64,000 nucleotides of DNA. Origin: an uncultured Bizionia sp. GTDB lineage: Bacteria; Bacteroidota; Bacteroidia; Flavobacteriales; Flavobacteriaceae. Shown piece after piece: positions 1-9,882 of this stretch. The position numbers were made by a program, and so were the translations under genes. The notes beneath the pieces are model-generated. The model saw only the letters and a list, made by a program, of their open reading frames with translations, searched no databases and was not told where the DNA came from. The stretch's first letter is position 1. Every line of letters starts with the position of its first letter. The DNA is taken from NCBI GenBank assembly GCA_947496215.1, contig CANMCF010000015.1:1-64000 (forward strand). The letters are read 5' to 3'.

Positions 1-32
1 GTACTACACTCGTGGGAGAGTAGGTCGTCGCC
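1..32 (+). rRNA. rrf: 5S ribosomal RNA, 3' end only
   Basis: The first 32 bases read as the closing part of a Bacteroidota 5S rRNA, ending GGGAGAGTAGGTCGTCGCC, and are followed at once by a strong terminator. The 5' part and the rest of the presumed rRNA operon lie outside the window. The exact 3' end is estimated. Confidence 0.85.
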
Positions 33-42
33 TTTTTTAGAG

Positions 43-78
43 AATCCTCGACATTTATTTGTCGAGGATTTTTTTTTT
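43..78 (+). terminator. Terminator of the rRNA operon
   Basis: A perfect 10-bp stem (AATCCTCGAC at 43-52 pairing with 61-70) around an 8-base loop is followed by a run of T. This is a classic intrinsic terminator directly behind the 5S gene. Confidence 0.9.
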
Positions 79-610
79 GACCCAAACCCAAGTTAAACGG
101 AATCTCCCCAATGAATAATTGCTCCCTTCCTTTATTATGTCATCACTGGACTATCTTAGTACCTACAATTCTTAATGGTTTTCTAATTAAGTTCTTTGTA
201 AGGTAGTGACTATATAAAACAATTTTTGTTAATAAGAACTGGAATACTGCTTTTAAGTTTGAAGAGACTACATATACTCTCTTTTGCTTATAAAAGGATA
301 TTAGTATTATGTTCTATAATGATTTAGAGCGTTGTTGTTCCGAGTTTTAAATATGGCTTTTGAAGAGAAATCGCTGAATAATAGCGAAAATATTTTTAAC
401 TCAAATAATTGTTGTGAAATTTTACTTTTCTGATAGACACAACAAAAGCTAACTTCTACAAAAAAGGTTTGCTGCAATTTTAGAGTAATATAATTATAAA
501 GAAAATAGTATTCTTCCAATATGAAAAAGGGAGTTTGAAGTATTGTTCTTGTTGAAAAGAAATTACAATATTTTAACTGTTTTGTTTTTAACAAAGACTA
601 TTATTCGTTA
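79..610. other. Non-coding stretch between 5S rRNA and the giant ATPase gene
   Basis: Very AT-rich and without a convincing gene. A 95-codon minus-strand frame at 307-594 has no recognisable domain or ribosome binding site and a Phe/Leu/Tyr-rich composition typical of translated AT-rich spacer. No RNA gene is apparent. Confidence 0.5.
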
Positions 611-654
611 ATGTTTTCATACGGAATAACTAACTGTATTCCATATGAAAACAT
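611..654 (-). terminator. Long hairpin behind the giant ATPase gene
   Basis: Arms 611-628 and 637-654 pair over 18 bp around an 8-base loop. The one mismatch on the plus strand becomes a G-U pair in the minus-strand RNA, so the hairpin is intact in the transcript arriving from the ATPase gene. There is no clean U-run after it, so it may act as a 3' stabiliser rather than a textbook terminator. Confidence 0.6.
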
Positions 655-682
655 AGGAGCATAAAAATGATTTTAAAAACGT

Positions 683-3600
683 TTAGGTGTTATTATTCGT
701 TAACCCTTTTTTTAAGACCTCTTGTATGCCTTGCAAGTGCTCACTAAATGCCATCATTTGAGATAGTACTTGCGCCATTTCGTTTTTATCGCCAAACCCT
801 TTTAATTTATTATTTTTAATAAAAACGTCTTTAATTGTTGTCCAACGATTAAGCTCTTCTGGAGATTGTTTATTTATAAGTTCTTTGTATTTAAGTAAAT
901 TGGCTTCAGCCGAGGAGGTTAAAGTTTGCGATTCACTTTCATAATGCGATAATACTAAACGCTGTAACTCTTCATCATTCATAATAGGAACAATCTTTGC
1001 AATTAATTTATTCATGTCACGATACGATCCTTGCAACTTAAATGAAGGCTCTGTGCGATATTGATCCTCCATAGCTGCCGATTTTATGTAGGCTTGATTT
1101 ACTTTTATTATTGTATCTCTAACCATGATGGCTTTCTGTAAGACAGCAGTATAATCTTGTATCTCTTGCTTGGTATGGTTTCCTTTTAAATTAACCTCTT
1201 GCGTGTTATTTTCAACTTTATCTATAAGTGTATAAACATCTTCAAAATATTTACTGCTTAGTTGATGTAACACAGGATTAGATGTTAGTGAATTTTCAAT
1301 TAAACTCAGCTTAAATAAATGTGCAGTATCTCCTATAATATCACCTAAATTATAAATATCAGCACGGTTAGCTAACATATCTGGGATTTGGAATTTATCA
1401 CCACTTTCTGTGTACGGATTTCCAGCCATGATAACGCAAAATTTCTTACCACGTAAATCATAAGTTTTAGGCTTGTTTTTATAAACACCTTCAATTTTTC
1501 GAGTACCGTCAGATAATGATATAAATTTCTGTAAAAACTCTGGATTGCAATGTTGAATATCGTCTAAATACAACATAACATTGTCTCCCATTTCTAAAGC
1601 TAAGTTTAGCTTTTTAAGTTCTTCTCTTGAAGCAGAGTTATTTGCAGCCATTGGATCTACAGAAGTAACTTCATGACCAATTGCTGGGCCATTTATTTTC
1701 ATGAACACCAACCCTAATCGGTTAGAGATATACTCCATCAATGTTGTTTTTCCATATCCTGGAGGCGATATTAGCAATAACATTCCCATACGGTCTGTAC
1801 GTTTGTTGTCGCCAATAGTACCAAGTTGTTTTGATAGGTTATCTCCAATTATTGGGAAATATACTTGGTCTATAAGTTTATTGCGAACAAAAGATGACAG
1901 CACTTTAGGCTTGAATTCTTCTAGTTTCAATTCCTCTTTCAATTGTTCGGTAACTTCTTGCTTTGCTTCTTTGTAGGTTATGTAATTAGGGATTTCAAGT
2001 GTACAGAAATGATTTAATTCTTCAGAAAAATCATGGTAATTCATACTCCAGTTTCCATTGTCGATAGAGGTATGACTTCCTTTTAAATTTGTAACGCTCA
2101 ATGTGTCTGAAACGTTTTTTATAACAGCACTGGAAGCAGATTCGAAGAGTAACATACAAGCTGCTTCTTCTATGTAATTTTCATTTTCATTACTGTTGGT
2201 TATGACAAATGATTGTAGCCATTGTTGTGTTATTTGTATTTTTTCGGATAACTCACTTAACTTTTCTACACTTAATTTATAAGCTCGTAAGGAATCTTTT
2301 TTAGATAGGTATTTTATAAAGTCTTCTTTTAAATGTAAAGCGTTATTACTATTTTGAAAAGTGTTGTTGACTTGTAATTCTTTAAATATGTAATTAGCGA
2401 TTTCTTCATTGCCTTTGGAAGGGAATAAACCAGTGTTATTTGCGAATTCTCTAATGACTATGGCTAATTCGTCAATGACAAAACCATAAGAAGTACTATT
2501 TGGGAACACTTTCAATACTTCTCCAGATGTTTTTATCGAAGTGTTGAATTGTGTTTGGTTCTCTTCAGAAAGGCTATGCCAAAAATATTGCGCATAAGCC
2601 CTGATTTTTGGTGAATAGGTAAGAAGTCCCAATTCGTGATGTAGATGCACCAATGTATGTAAAATTAAACTGGCATCTAGATCATGAACCCCTTTTACAT
2701 AGCCTTCGGAATATAAATTGCTGCTTTCTTTTTGGACAATGGTTAGAAGTTCTTCTTTTGATCTGTTTAGTAAATCGGTAGAGTTGTTTAGAGAGGTGAA
2801 AATTTTATAAGCCAGATAAGTGGCACGATACACCGTTTTGTTTTCTGAAACCAATTCTTGATTCCAATATTTTTGAGATTGTAAAAGGGTGTCGTTTGTT
2901 ACTTCTTCATAAAAATCGGTTCCGGTTAAATGATAAAATAGCTTATCGTTTTTATAAACGATGGTCAAGTCTAATACTTGTTTGTTGACTCCAAATTTAT
3001 GTTTCCCAAATTTAATGATGTTTTCACCATCTTCGTAAAGTTCTTGTTTGTCTTTTAGTTTACGTAAAGCATCTTCTTTTGCTACTTTTAATTGAGTTTG
3101 AATGGCTTCAGCTTTACCAATATCGTCAAGTTCTTTAAGTTGTTCAACAAGATTTCTAACTTTGTTGATCATTAAATCAGCAGCAAAATAACCGTTAATA
3201 TCTTCTATTGAAGTAAATGTTTGTGCCTTTTTGGTAACTCCTTTTAAGATACGCTTGGAAGCCGTTTGCAATGCTACCGTTTTTTTATTTCGTTTTTCGA
3301 TTAAAGCGTTTTTACGAGTGTCGAAGGCATTGTGGATTTCTTCCCGTTTTTCTATTATTTGAGTAATAAAGGTTTCGAAATCTGCGAATTTACCTTCTAA
3401 TTCTTCTAGTTGAATGGATGTTTTGGTTAAAAATTCATCACATTTTTCAGGAGTATTGGCTATGTCGATATAATTGATGATACTTTGATCTATCAATTTT
3501 AATTGAGCTATGAAATCGGCCTGGGCTTCTTTGCTTCCCAGCGATTTTATCTTGTTTTTAATACCGGCTTTCAATTGATTCAGCGTAGCAAAAATCAAAG

Positions 3601-5551
3601 AAATATTATCTATTATCTTGGTAGAATGCGAGGTGTCTTCAATTTCTAAATTGGAAACAATGTCAATCAACATTTCCAAATCTGCAGTGATTTGATTGAC
3701 TTCTTTCTCTAAAGTTTTTGCCTTTATCACCTTTTTTATTTCAGGTAGACTTTTTTCTTTTTCATCGACACGTTTGTGGTACGGTTCCAAGGCTTTGTCG
3801 TCTAATAAAAATTGTACGCATCGTTTTGAAATTAATGTGTTTTGCTCAGCAACTTGCTCTTCTAGTTCTTGCAATAAGGATAAATTGATATAACGAATGT
3901 CTCGTAAGCTAATAACTTCGCCTCGTAAACTTCGCAATTGACTTAACAAGCCAACAAAATCGTCTATGGATTTAAAGGATGTACTTTTTATTTTTCCTAA
4001 AAGCGTCGACGATTTTTCAGTAATTGACTGAGTGTTTTTAGTCGCCTGCTTTTTTAACTGTACTACTTTTTCGAATTCTTCAATGGCTGCGTTTGCTGCT
4101 TGATTTATTTCTAGAAGAGGTTTGTTTAATTTGTATGTCTCTTCTTCAGGTAGCCAATAGTAGGTGTCGTTAATGTCTTTGGATATTTTGGCAATATCAT
4201 CATAAAGACCATTGTAATTATCTTCTTTGCTTAATAATTTTATAAGTTCATGGCACTCGGCCATAGCACGTACAATGTCTTTGTTGCCTATTTTATAAAG
4301 TAAGGTGTCTTGATGCTGAGATGGCATTAAATCACCTTTTAAATAAGGTGTTTGCCAAATTTGAACAACATGATGTTTGGTTTGTTCGTTTTCGGTACGG
4401 AAATAGCATAATTCTCCATTTTTCAATACCGTAAACCCGTTGCAAATGATTGGTGTTTTAACCTCTTGTTCAATAATGTTATAAGACATTAATATATAAA
4501 GCCCACGAATGGTAGCATAAAAGATGTACAAGAAATCTTCTCCATTGGGAGAGGCTATTTTTTTCTGAAATCTAACATCGACGGCATCGTTTTCAAATAA
4601 TTTATATTCTCCTGTTTGTAAATAATATCCATTGGGGAAAATAAGGCCATGGTCGTCTGGTAATTGTACCGCAGTATCTTTTATGCTGTTGATTTTTTGT
4701 ACTTCTTGTAGTTTGTGATTGTAAACAAAATAACGCGGATCTTCTTGAAAGGGTTTTACCTCCAAAGCAACCAAGTTCCCTAAGTTGGCAAACTTAAACT
4801 GTCCATCGTCCAAGGTTTGATCTATGTGTAAAACGGGTTCGTCAAATATTCCTTTGCCGCTATCGGTATTGTCTTCAATTTTAATGGTTAAATCCCCTCC
4901 AACGGTTTCAACGAATATTTTATCTAAAATGGAAATATGGGGATGAGATCCGTAACGGTGCATATCTCGCGTTACTTCTTGCCATTGAAACTCATGCTGA
5001 TTTGGAAATTGATATTCATGCTCGCTTCTATTGTCAACATATTCAAGCACATTGCCTTTAATAAGCCACTTAAAGGTTTTTATATCGGTATTGCTTTCGC
5101 TTAATTGAAATACCATATGTAAATAATTGCCAATAATGGCAAATTTTGAAAAGATGGTATTTCTATAATATTTATAAAGATTGGTGAAATCATCAATAAA
5201 AATACTATCGTTCAATGGGTCTAAAGATAGAGTTTGAAAATGATTGTCTTTAAACTCGTAAATACTAAATACATCGGATAGTTTAATGTCTGTACGTAAA
5301 CCAAAATGTACATTGTAGCCAAATATGGATATATTACCTAAAGATACAATATCACGTGCAATACAATTATTTTCCGTATTGATTCTATCGTTAGCTATCA
5401 GTTTTGTTTCAATAGTTCCAAAAACATGTTTTCTAGCATCGTTTAGTTTATGTAATTGTTCTTGTAATTGCTGTTTTTGTTTTTGCAATCTACCTTGAAT
5501 AATTTCATAAGTGCCGCCATCTAATTGCTGCGAGGTATTTTGGTTGTCCAT
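683..5551 (-). CDS. Giant AAA ATPase, 'DNA repair ATPase' / DUF3686 type
   Basis: The protein has 1622 residues. The N-terminal part (about 1-430) looks beta-rich, resembling the region called DUF3686 in related proteins. The middle (about 480-900) is largely coiled coil. The last third holds an AAA-type ATPase with Walker A GYGKTT near residue 1265, Walker B MLYLDDIQ near 1327 and a sensor-like segment VIMAGNPYTESG near 1375. Proteins of this build are annotated 'DNA repair ATPase', but direct evidence for repair is thin. They recur beside flotillin, PspA and NfeD/YqiJ-like genes, as here, which suggests a role in membrane stress or remodelling. It is the last gene of the minus-strand cluster, 116 bp behind the flotillin gene with a hairpin between. 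The frame is intact. Confidence 0.8.
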   Translation of the reverse strand: MDNQNTSQQLDGGTYEIIQGRLQKQKQQLQEQLHKLNDARKHVFGTIETKLIANDRINTENNCIARDIVSLGNISIFGYNVHFGLRTDIKLSDVFSIYEFKDNHFQTLSLDPLNDSIFIDDFTNLYKYYRNTIFSKFAIIGNYLHMVFQLSESNTDIKTFKWLIKGNVLEYVDNRSEHEYQFPNQHEFQWQEVTRDMHRYGSHPHISILDKIFVETVGGDLTIKIEDNTDSGKGIFDEPVLHIDQTLDDGQFKFANLGNLVALEVKPFQEDPRYFVYNHKLQEVQKINSIKDTAVQLPDDHGLIFPNGYYLQTGEYKLFENDAVDVRFQKKIASPNGEDFLYIFYATIRGLYILMSYNIIEQEVKTPIICNGFTVLKNGELCYFRTENEQTKHHVVQIWQTPYLKGDLMPSQHQDTLLYKIGNKDIVRAMAECHELIKLLSKEDNYNGLYDDIAKISKDINDTYYWLPEEETYKLNKPLLEINQAANAAIEEFEKVVQLKKQATKNTQSITEKSSTLLGKIKSTSFKSIDDFVGLLSQLRSLRGEVISLRDIRYINLSLLQELEEQVAEQNTLISKRCVQFLLDDKALEPYHKRVDEKEKSLPEIKKVIKAKTLEKEVNQITADLEMLIDIVSNLEIEDTSHSTKIIDNISLIFATLNQLKAGIKNKIKSLGSKEAQADFIAQLKLIDQSIINYIDIANTPEKCDEFLTKTSIQLEELEGKFADFETFITQIIEKREEIHNAFDTRKNALIEKRNKKTVALQTASKRILKGVTKKAQTFTSIEDINGYFAADLMINKVRNLVEQLKELDDIGKAEAIQTQLKVAKEDALRKLKDKQELYEDGENIIKFGKHKFGVNKQVLDLTIVYKNDKLFYHLTGTDFYEEVTNDTLLQSQKYWNQELVSENKTVYRATYLAYKIFTSLNNSTDLLNRSKEELLTIVQKESSNLYSEGYVKGVHDLDASLILHTLVHLHHELGLLTYSPKIRAYAQYFWHSLSEENQTQFNTSIKTSGEVLKVFPNSTSYGFVIDELAIVIREFANNTGLFPSKGNEEIANYIFKELQVNNTFQNSNNALHLKEDFIKYLSKKDSLRAYKLSVEKLSELSEKIQITQQWLQSFVITNSNENENYIEEAACMLLFESASSAVIKNVSDTLSVTNLKGSHTSIDNGNWSMNYHDFSEELNHFCTLEIPNYITYKEAKQEVTEQLKEELKLEEFKPKVLSSFVRNKLIDQVYFPIIGDNLSKQLGTIGDNKRTDRMGMLLLISPPGYGKTTLMEYISNRLGLVFMKINGPAIGHEVTSVDPMAANNSASREELKKLNLALEMGDNVMLYLDDIQHCNPEFLQKFISLSDGTRKIEGVYKNKPKTYDLRGKKFCVIMAGNPYTESGDKFQIPDMLANRADIYNLGDIIGDTAHLFKLSLIENSLTSNPVLHQLSSKYFEDVYTLIDKVENNTQEVNLKGNHTKQEIQDYTAVLQKAIMVRDTIIKVNQAYIKSAAMEDQYRTEPSFKLQGSYRDMNKLIAKIVPIMNDEELQRLVLSHYESESQTLTSSAEANLLKYKELINKQSPEELNRWTTIKDVFIKNNKLKGFGDKNEMAQVLSQMMAFSEHLQGIQEVLKKGLTNNNT

Positions 5552-5627
5552 ATAAGTTTTATAGCTGAATTTTGAAAAACAAGCACCTGGAAGGTACTTT
5601 GGGTGTTAAGAAAAGGCCAGGATATGT

Positions 5628-5659
5628 AAACCTCATAGATTTTTAAATCCATGAGGTTT
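5628..5659 (-). terminator. Hairpin between flotillin and ATPase genes
   Basis: AAACCTCAT (5628-5636) pairs with ATGAGGTTT (5651-5659), and an inner GATTT/AAATC extends the stem. On the minus strand only a weak T-rich tail follows. It may be a leaky terminator or a processing/stability hairpin that sets ATPase expression below flotillin. Confidence 0.45.
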
Positions 5660-5667
5660 TGAATGTA

Positions 5668-7767
5668 TTATGATAATTTTTTGTCTGATAAACCTAAACC
5701 TTTGGCTAGGTTGAACAAGTTGCTAAATAAGCTTTCTTCTTCTGTTCCAGATGAGCGTTGTTTTAAATCTACCAATAAATTAGCTACTGTTAGATTTTTT
5801 ATGTCCTCTGTAGAGATACCATATTTACTTGCAAACTCCTTTACTTTATCCAAAAGATTTCCTTTTACGTCGTCACTACCAAGTATGGCATCTTTAACGT
5901 CTTGAATGTTATCACTATGTTGTACTAAACGATCAATACCCTTGGCTTTGGTAATTTGTCCAATAATTTGATCGAAAAACATAGTTTCCCCACCTACGAT
6001 ATCGATGTTGGCAGCTTTTAAAGCATCACCGATAACTAGGGCTTGAGCATCAGCAATGTCTTTTTGTACATTGATGTGAGCAAGGTCTACCTTTAATTCT
6101 TTTTCCAAACGTAGTTTAAACTCTTCATGTTCTTTACCAGCTCCATTGAGTTTTTTCATAGCTTCGGCTTTCTCTTCTATACCTGCAGCTTCAGCTAAAG
6201 CAATTTCTTTGTTGCCGACAGCTTCTGCAAGTGCCTTTTCTTTAATGACTTCTGCTTCAGCAATTCCTTCTTCTTTAAGAGCTGTAGCTTTTGCCAATAT
6301 GCCTGCAGCCTCCGCTTTGGCTTTCTTTTCAATGATATTGGCCTCTACTAGGCCTTGACGCTCATGTGCATCTGCCTTAGCATGCATCACTTGTGCTTCA
6401 GATAAACCAATGGTAGCTTCTTCTTTTGCAGTTGCTTCAGCTAATGTCTTACGAGCTTCAGCTTCTTTTTCGCTAGCTTCTTTTTGAGCTAGTGCTTCGA
6501 TGTTAATTTCTTCGGCTTTTTGTTTTGCTGCTTCTTTTTGTGCTTCGGCTGCTTTAATAGTTGTAATTAATGCTTCTTCAGCGTTTGCTTCTGCAACTGT
6601 TATTTTTACTTGCTTATCACGATCGGCAGTTTTAAAAGCTTCAATGTCTTTCATGTTTTCTTGCTCTTCAACGACACCTTTTTCTAGCATCACTCTATCT
6701 CGAATAACATCTTGAATGTTTTTCTTTTCAACTTCGACAACTTTTTCCTTTTCAATTTGAGCCAAGGTTACAATGCGTTCGCGCTCTGTAGCTTCTAACA
6801 TACGGTCTTTTTCTACACGTTCTGTTTCTACAGCTTCTGTACGAACTTTGTTTTTTGCTGCAACAATGATTTGACGCTCCATGTTTTCTTCTGCCACTTT
6901 GACTTTTTCTTGTGTGGCAATACGTGCCGATTCCGATTTTAAACGTTCTTCCTCAGCTACTTTTAAGATTTCTGCCTCTTCTCTTGCTTTTATATTCGAG
7001 ATTTCTCTTCGTTGTTGTTCTTCTTTTTCGGCAAGTTGTTTGTCTAATTCCAATATGGCTTCACGAGCTTCAACATCTTGTTTGCGTATTATTTTTTCTT
7101 CGTCACGCTTAATTAAATTGGCTTTAACATTTTGGTTGGCTGTCAATTCAGTAATTTTCTTAATTCCTTCAGCATCTAAAATATTATCTGGCTTCAAGAA
7201 ACTAACAGGTGTTTGCTCTAAATAGTCAATAGCGCAATCTTCTAAGGTATAACCGTTTAAATCTGTACCAATAATATCTACAATTTCATCTCTAAATTCT
7301 CTTCGAGCTTCATATAACTCCGTGAATTGGAATTTTTTACCAACCGATTTTAAAGCTTCAGAAAATTTAGCTTCAAATAATTCTTCTAACGTTGTATGGT
7401 GCGATGCTCTTTCACAACCAATGGTTTGAGCCACTTTTTTAATGTATTCTACTTCGTTGTTTACTCTAACGAAAAAGGCCACTTTAATGTCGGCACGCAT
7501 ATTATCTTTACAAACTAATCCATCATTACCTAAACGTTCAATTTGAATCTTTTTTACAGAAATATCCATTATTTCCACGCGATGAAAGACAGGAACGACA
7601 TACATCCCTCTATCGGTCGCGACTTTAGTCCCTTTAAAACCAGTTCTAACCAAGGCTTCCCCTTGAGGTACCTTTTTGTAGAACATGGCAATGATTGCAA
7701 AATAAACAATAACTAAGAATAGAATGAGTCCAAGTCCTATCCCTAAAATTTGTGGTAAGTTATCCAT
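5668..7767 (-). CDS. Flotillin family protein, YqiK type
   Basis: A 699-residue protein. Residues about 7-29 form an N-terminal membrane anchor. A band-7/SPFH domain (about 30-210, with VPQGEALVRTGFKG and GMYVVPVFHRVEIMDI) follows, then a very long Ala/Glu/Lys coiled coil (about 215-560) and a C-terminal tail. This is the classic flotillin layout: membrane-bound scaffolds that oligomerise and organise membrane microdomains. It lies between the NfeD/YqiJ-like gene upstream and the giant ATPase downstream, a partnership typical of bacterial flotillins. Several long frames on the opposite strand are shadows of the coiled coil. Confidence 0.92.
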   Translation of the reverse strand: MDNLPQILGIGLGLILFLVIVYFAIIAMFYKKVPQGEALVRTGFKGTKVATDRGMYVVPVFHRVEIMDISVKKIQIERLGNDGLVCKDNMRADIKVAFFVRVNNEVEYIKKVAQTIGCERASHHTTLEELFEAKFSEALKSVGKKFQFTELYEARREFRDEIVDIIGTDLNGYTLEDCAIDYLEQTPVSFLKPDNILDAEGIKKITELTANQNVKANLIKRDEEKIIRKQDVEAREAILELDKQLAEKEEQQRREISNIKAREEAEILKVAEEERLKSESARIATQEKVKVAEENMERQIIVAAKNKVRTEAVETERVEKDRMLEATERERIVTLAQIEKEKVVEVEKKNIQDVIRDRVMLEKGVVEEQENMKDIEAFKTADRDKQVKITVAEANAEEALITTIKAAEAQKEAAKQKAEEINIEALAQKEASEKEAEARKTLAEATAKEEATIGLSEAQVMHAKADAHERQGLVEANIIEKKAKAEAAGILAKATALKEEGIAEAEVIKEKALAEAVGNKEIALAEAAGIEEKAEAMKKLNGAGKEHEEFKLRLEKELKVDLAHINVQKDIADAQALVIGDALKAANIDIVGGETMFFDQIIGQITKAKGIDRLVQHSDNIQDVKDAILGSDDVKGNLLDKVKEFASKYGISTEDIKNLTVANLLVDLKQRSSGTEEESLFSNLFNLAKGLGLSDKKLS

Positions 7768-7860
7768 AGTTTTAATTCGTGTTAATTTAGTTTTTAGTTA
7801 ATATATTACCGAGGTTTTTGTTTTCGGATTTTTTCTTTTTTTTAGCCAGCGTATATTTTA

Positions 7861-8589
7861 TTATGGTGTGAAATTAAATTCTGAAATATATTTTTCAGCA
7901 TAATAAAATGTCTTGTCATGACTTGGTTTAATAATTAATATGGAGTCTCTGAATTCTATTGGAAAACCTTCCAGAGATTTAATGTTGATCGATAGTGTGA
8001 CACCATCTACAACAATTTCTGCAGAGCCTAATTTATTGTCTTTAATGTTGGATAGGCAAGTACCTTGCCTGCCAATGAAATCTATTGGTTCATCTCCATC
8101 TGGATTTAAGTTTTTAAAGAATCCTTTAAATGGAGCCGTAGTTATTTTTGTTAAAATAAGAGATGGCAATATAGCTGCTAACATAAGTATAAAACCAAAG
8201 GAGTTGTCGAAACTATGTGTAAGTGTTGTACTGATTGCAGTACAAATCCACCAGGTAAATATCCAACATGTGAAGGTGAACATAAAAGGAAGACCAACAA
8301 AATTGAAATAGATCAATACAATTTGCCACCATTTTAAAGGTTTACGACGTCTGCCAATGACGTCTTCTTTGTTAACTTCAGTATTGGCTATGTCGTGGAA
8401 ATCTACATTGCCCCCTTCGATTCCCGAATCGATATCTATATCGGCATCTACATCTATGTCTACATCTACGTCTAAATCGAAATCAATACCAGAAATCATG
8501 GTTATTAGCCAATAGGCAATGAGAAGAATAACAAGTATGGTTAATGTAATGTTAACACTGGAAAATAATATGTCGGTTAGTGAAGTCAA
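7861..8589 (-). CDS. NfeD/YqiJ-like membrane protein with C-terminal OB-fold
   Basis: A 242-residue protein. Residues 9-33 form a first membrane segment. Then comes an acidic run of alternating Asp and hydrophobic residues (about 35-55), two or more membrane helices around 85-165, and a soluble C-terminal beta domain (about 170-240) with the IDFIGRQGTCLSNI pattern of NfeD/YqiJ OB-folds. Family members pair with flotillins, and this gene lies immediately before the flotillin gene. It starts 2 bp after the end of pspA, so translation is probably coupled. Confidence 0.8.
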   Translation of the reverse strand: MTSLTDILFSSVNITLTILVILLIAYWLITMISGIDFDLDVDVDIDVDADIDIDSGIEGGNVDFHDIANTEVNKEDVIGRRRKPLKWWQIVLIYFNFVGLPFMFTFTCWIFTWWICTAISTTLTHSFDNSFGFILMLAAILPSLILTKITTAPFKGFFKNLNPDGDEPIDFIGRQGTCLSNIKDNKLGSAEIVVDGVTLSINIKSLEGFPIEFRDSILIIKPSHDKTFYYAEKYISEFNFTP

Positions 8590-8591
8590 TA

Positions 8592-9311
8592 TTATGCTTG
8601 TTTATTGTTTTTATTTAGTTTCAATTGTTCTTTAAGTTTTGCTAAATCATTTTCTGCTGTACTTTCGACACTATTGATGGCCTTGTCTATTTGGTCGTCT
8701 GTGTTTGCATTGTTGTTGGCAATATCTCCATAAGCTTCGGATAATGCTTCTTCTTGAGAGACTTTGTCTTTCATTCGTTCAAGCATTGAAACCGTACCAG
8801 AACTATCTAATTCTGCCATTTGTTTGTTTAGATTTTTAGTTGCTTTGGATACTTTAACGCGAGCTTTCAATGTTTTTAGTTCATTTTCCCACTTCTGAAT
8901 GTTGGTTTTGATGTCTTTGACATTCTTTTCTAATTGAGATACCGAGTTACTTAATTTATTTACTTCATTTTTATGTAAATCGGATTGCTTGTTGGCTTCC
9001 TCTTTTTTTATTAAAGCTTCTTTTGCCAATCTGTCTGCATCTGTAGCCTCTAAATTGCCTTTTTCTGCTTTTTGTAAGATGAGCATCGCTTTTTGATGGT
9101 AATCACCTGCTTTGGTAGCAGTGTTTTCCATATCGTTTTTAGCACGTATGGCCAAGGCTTTTACCTGCGCTAGGGATTCTATGCTTTTTTCAAGGTCATT
9201 GCGTAAATCTCTAATGCCTTGTTCGGTCATTTTAATGGGGTCTTCCATTTTATCGATGGCCGAATTTGTTTCGGACTGACCTATTTTAAATAGTCTTCTA
9301 AAAATATTCAT
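8592..9311 (-). CDS. pspA: PspA/IM30 family protein
   Basis: A 239-residue, almost wholly helical protein opening MNIFRRLFKIGQSETNSAID, with an amphipathic N-terminus followed by IDKMEDPIKMTEQGIRDL, as in PspA/IM30. These proteins form ESCRT-III-like polymers on damaged inner membranes and limit proton leakage. It sits 11 bp behind the CesT/YbjN-like gene and 2 bp before the NfeD-like gene. No pspF or classical pspBC gene is nearby, so control probably comes from the divergent XRE regulator. Confidence 0.9.
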   Translation of the reverse strand: MNIFRRLFKIGQSETNSAIDKMEDPIKMTEQGIRDLRNDLEKSIESLAQVKALAIRAKNDMENTATKAGDYHQKAMLILQKAEKGNLEATDADRLAKEALIKKEEANKQSDLHKNEVNKLSNSVSQLEKNVKDIKTNIQKWENELKTLKARVKVSKATKNLNKQMAELDSSGTVSMLERMKDKVSQEEALSEAYGDIANNNANTDDQIDKAINSVESTAENDLAKLKEQLKLNKNNKQA

Positions 9312-9322
9312 AATGTGTTTCT

Positions 9323-9718
9323 TTAATATTTTGAAAAATTAATTATTTGCTCTGAGTATTCGCTTAATAATAATCCGAGCGAATTTAAACTTCCTTCCAA
9401 TTCATTTAAATCCAAGTTTTCCAATTGTAAGGTATCTCTAAAAATAACACGCTCATAGGTTTCATCTAAAACAAAAGCACCATGGATAATGTCGCGATTC
9501 TTTTTTAGTAAATGTTTGAAGATTTCTTCACTAGGTTGGTTTATTTTAAAAATGAATTGCTCTATTATTAATATAGGAGAAGCGATACCAATGATTAAAT
9601 TTTTTATGCCAAAATTTTCTTTCTCAATAACAATGATACCTTCATTGATGTCTTCTTTTACAATATTTACATTTAGTTCTAATAAAAAGTTTTTTGTCTT
9701 TATATAGTGGTTATTCAT
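9323..9718 (-). CDS. Small CesT/YbjN-like protein, first gene of the PspA cluster
   Basis: A 131-residue protein with the alternating beta-alpha pattern of YbjN / type III chaperone-like folds: an N-terminal helix, a strand pair (IVIEKENFGIKNLIIG), then HLLKKNRDIIHGAFVLDETYERVIFRDTLQLENLDL, which matches the common 'chaperone strand' layout. Genes for such small proteins often precede pspA and are sometimes annotated 'molecular chaperone Tir'. No catalytic motif is seen. It is probably an adaptor for PspA. It is the promoter-proximal gene of the cluster. Confidence 0.6.
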   Translation of the reverse strand: MNNHYIKTKNFLLELNVNIVKEDINEGIIVIEKENFGIKNLIIGIASPILIIEQFIFKINQPSEEIFKHLLKKNRDIIHGAFVLDETYERVIFRDTLQLENLDLNELEGSLNSLGLLLSEYSEQIINFSKY

Positions 9719-9760
9719 TAGCGAGTGGTTAATGGTTTTTACAGTTGTAAATTTAAAATA

Positions 9761-9784
9761 ATATTACAAGAATATTTGTAATAT
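9761..9784. promoter_or_regulatory. Perfect inverted repeat in the pspA-cluster leader
   Basis: ATATTACAA (9761-9769) and TTGTAATAT (9776-9784) are perfect 9-bp inverted arms around 6 bases. It lies between the predicted minus-strand promoter and the first gene, so it could be an operator or a leader hairpin. Confidence 0.45.
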
Positions 9785-9882
9785 CAAGTAGTGAATGTAT
9801 AATATAAATGTTACCATAATATTCGTTTTTTCTTGTGAGACGATTTGTTTTTATTGAATTATCTAGAATTGTTAGCATAATT

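Noticed and set aside
307-594. 95-codon minus-strand frame behind the 5S rRNA
   Set aside because: Phe/Leu/Tyr-rich translation of AT-rich spacer, no ribosome binding site and no domain.
6881-7225. Plus-strand frames opposite the flotillin coiled coil
   Set aside because: Ser/Ala-rich antisense shadows of Glu/Lys/Ala codons.
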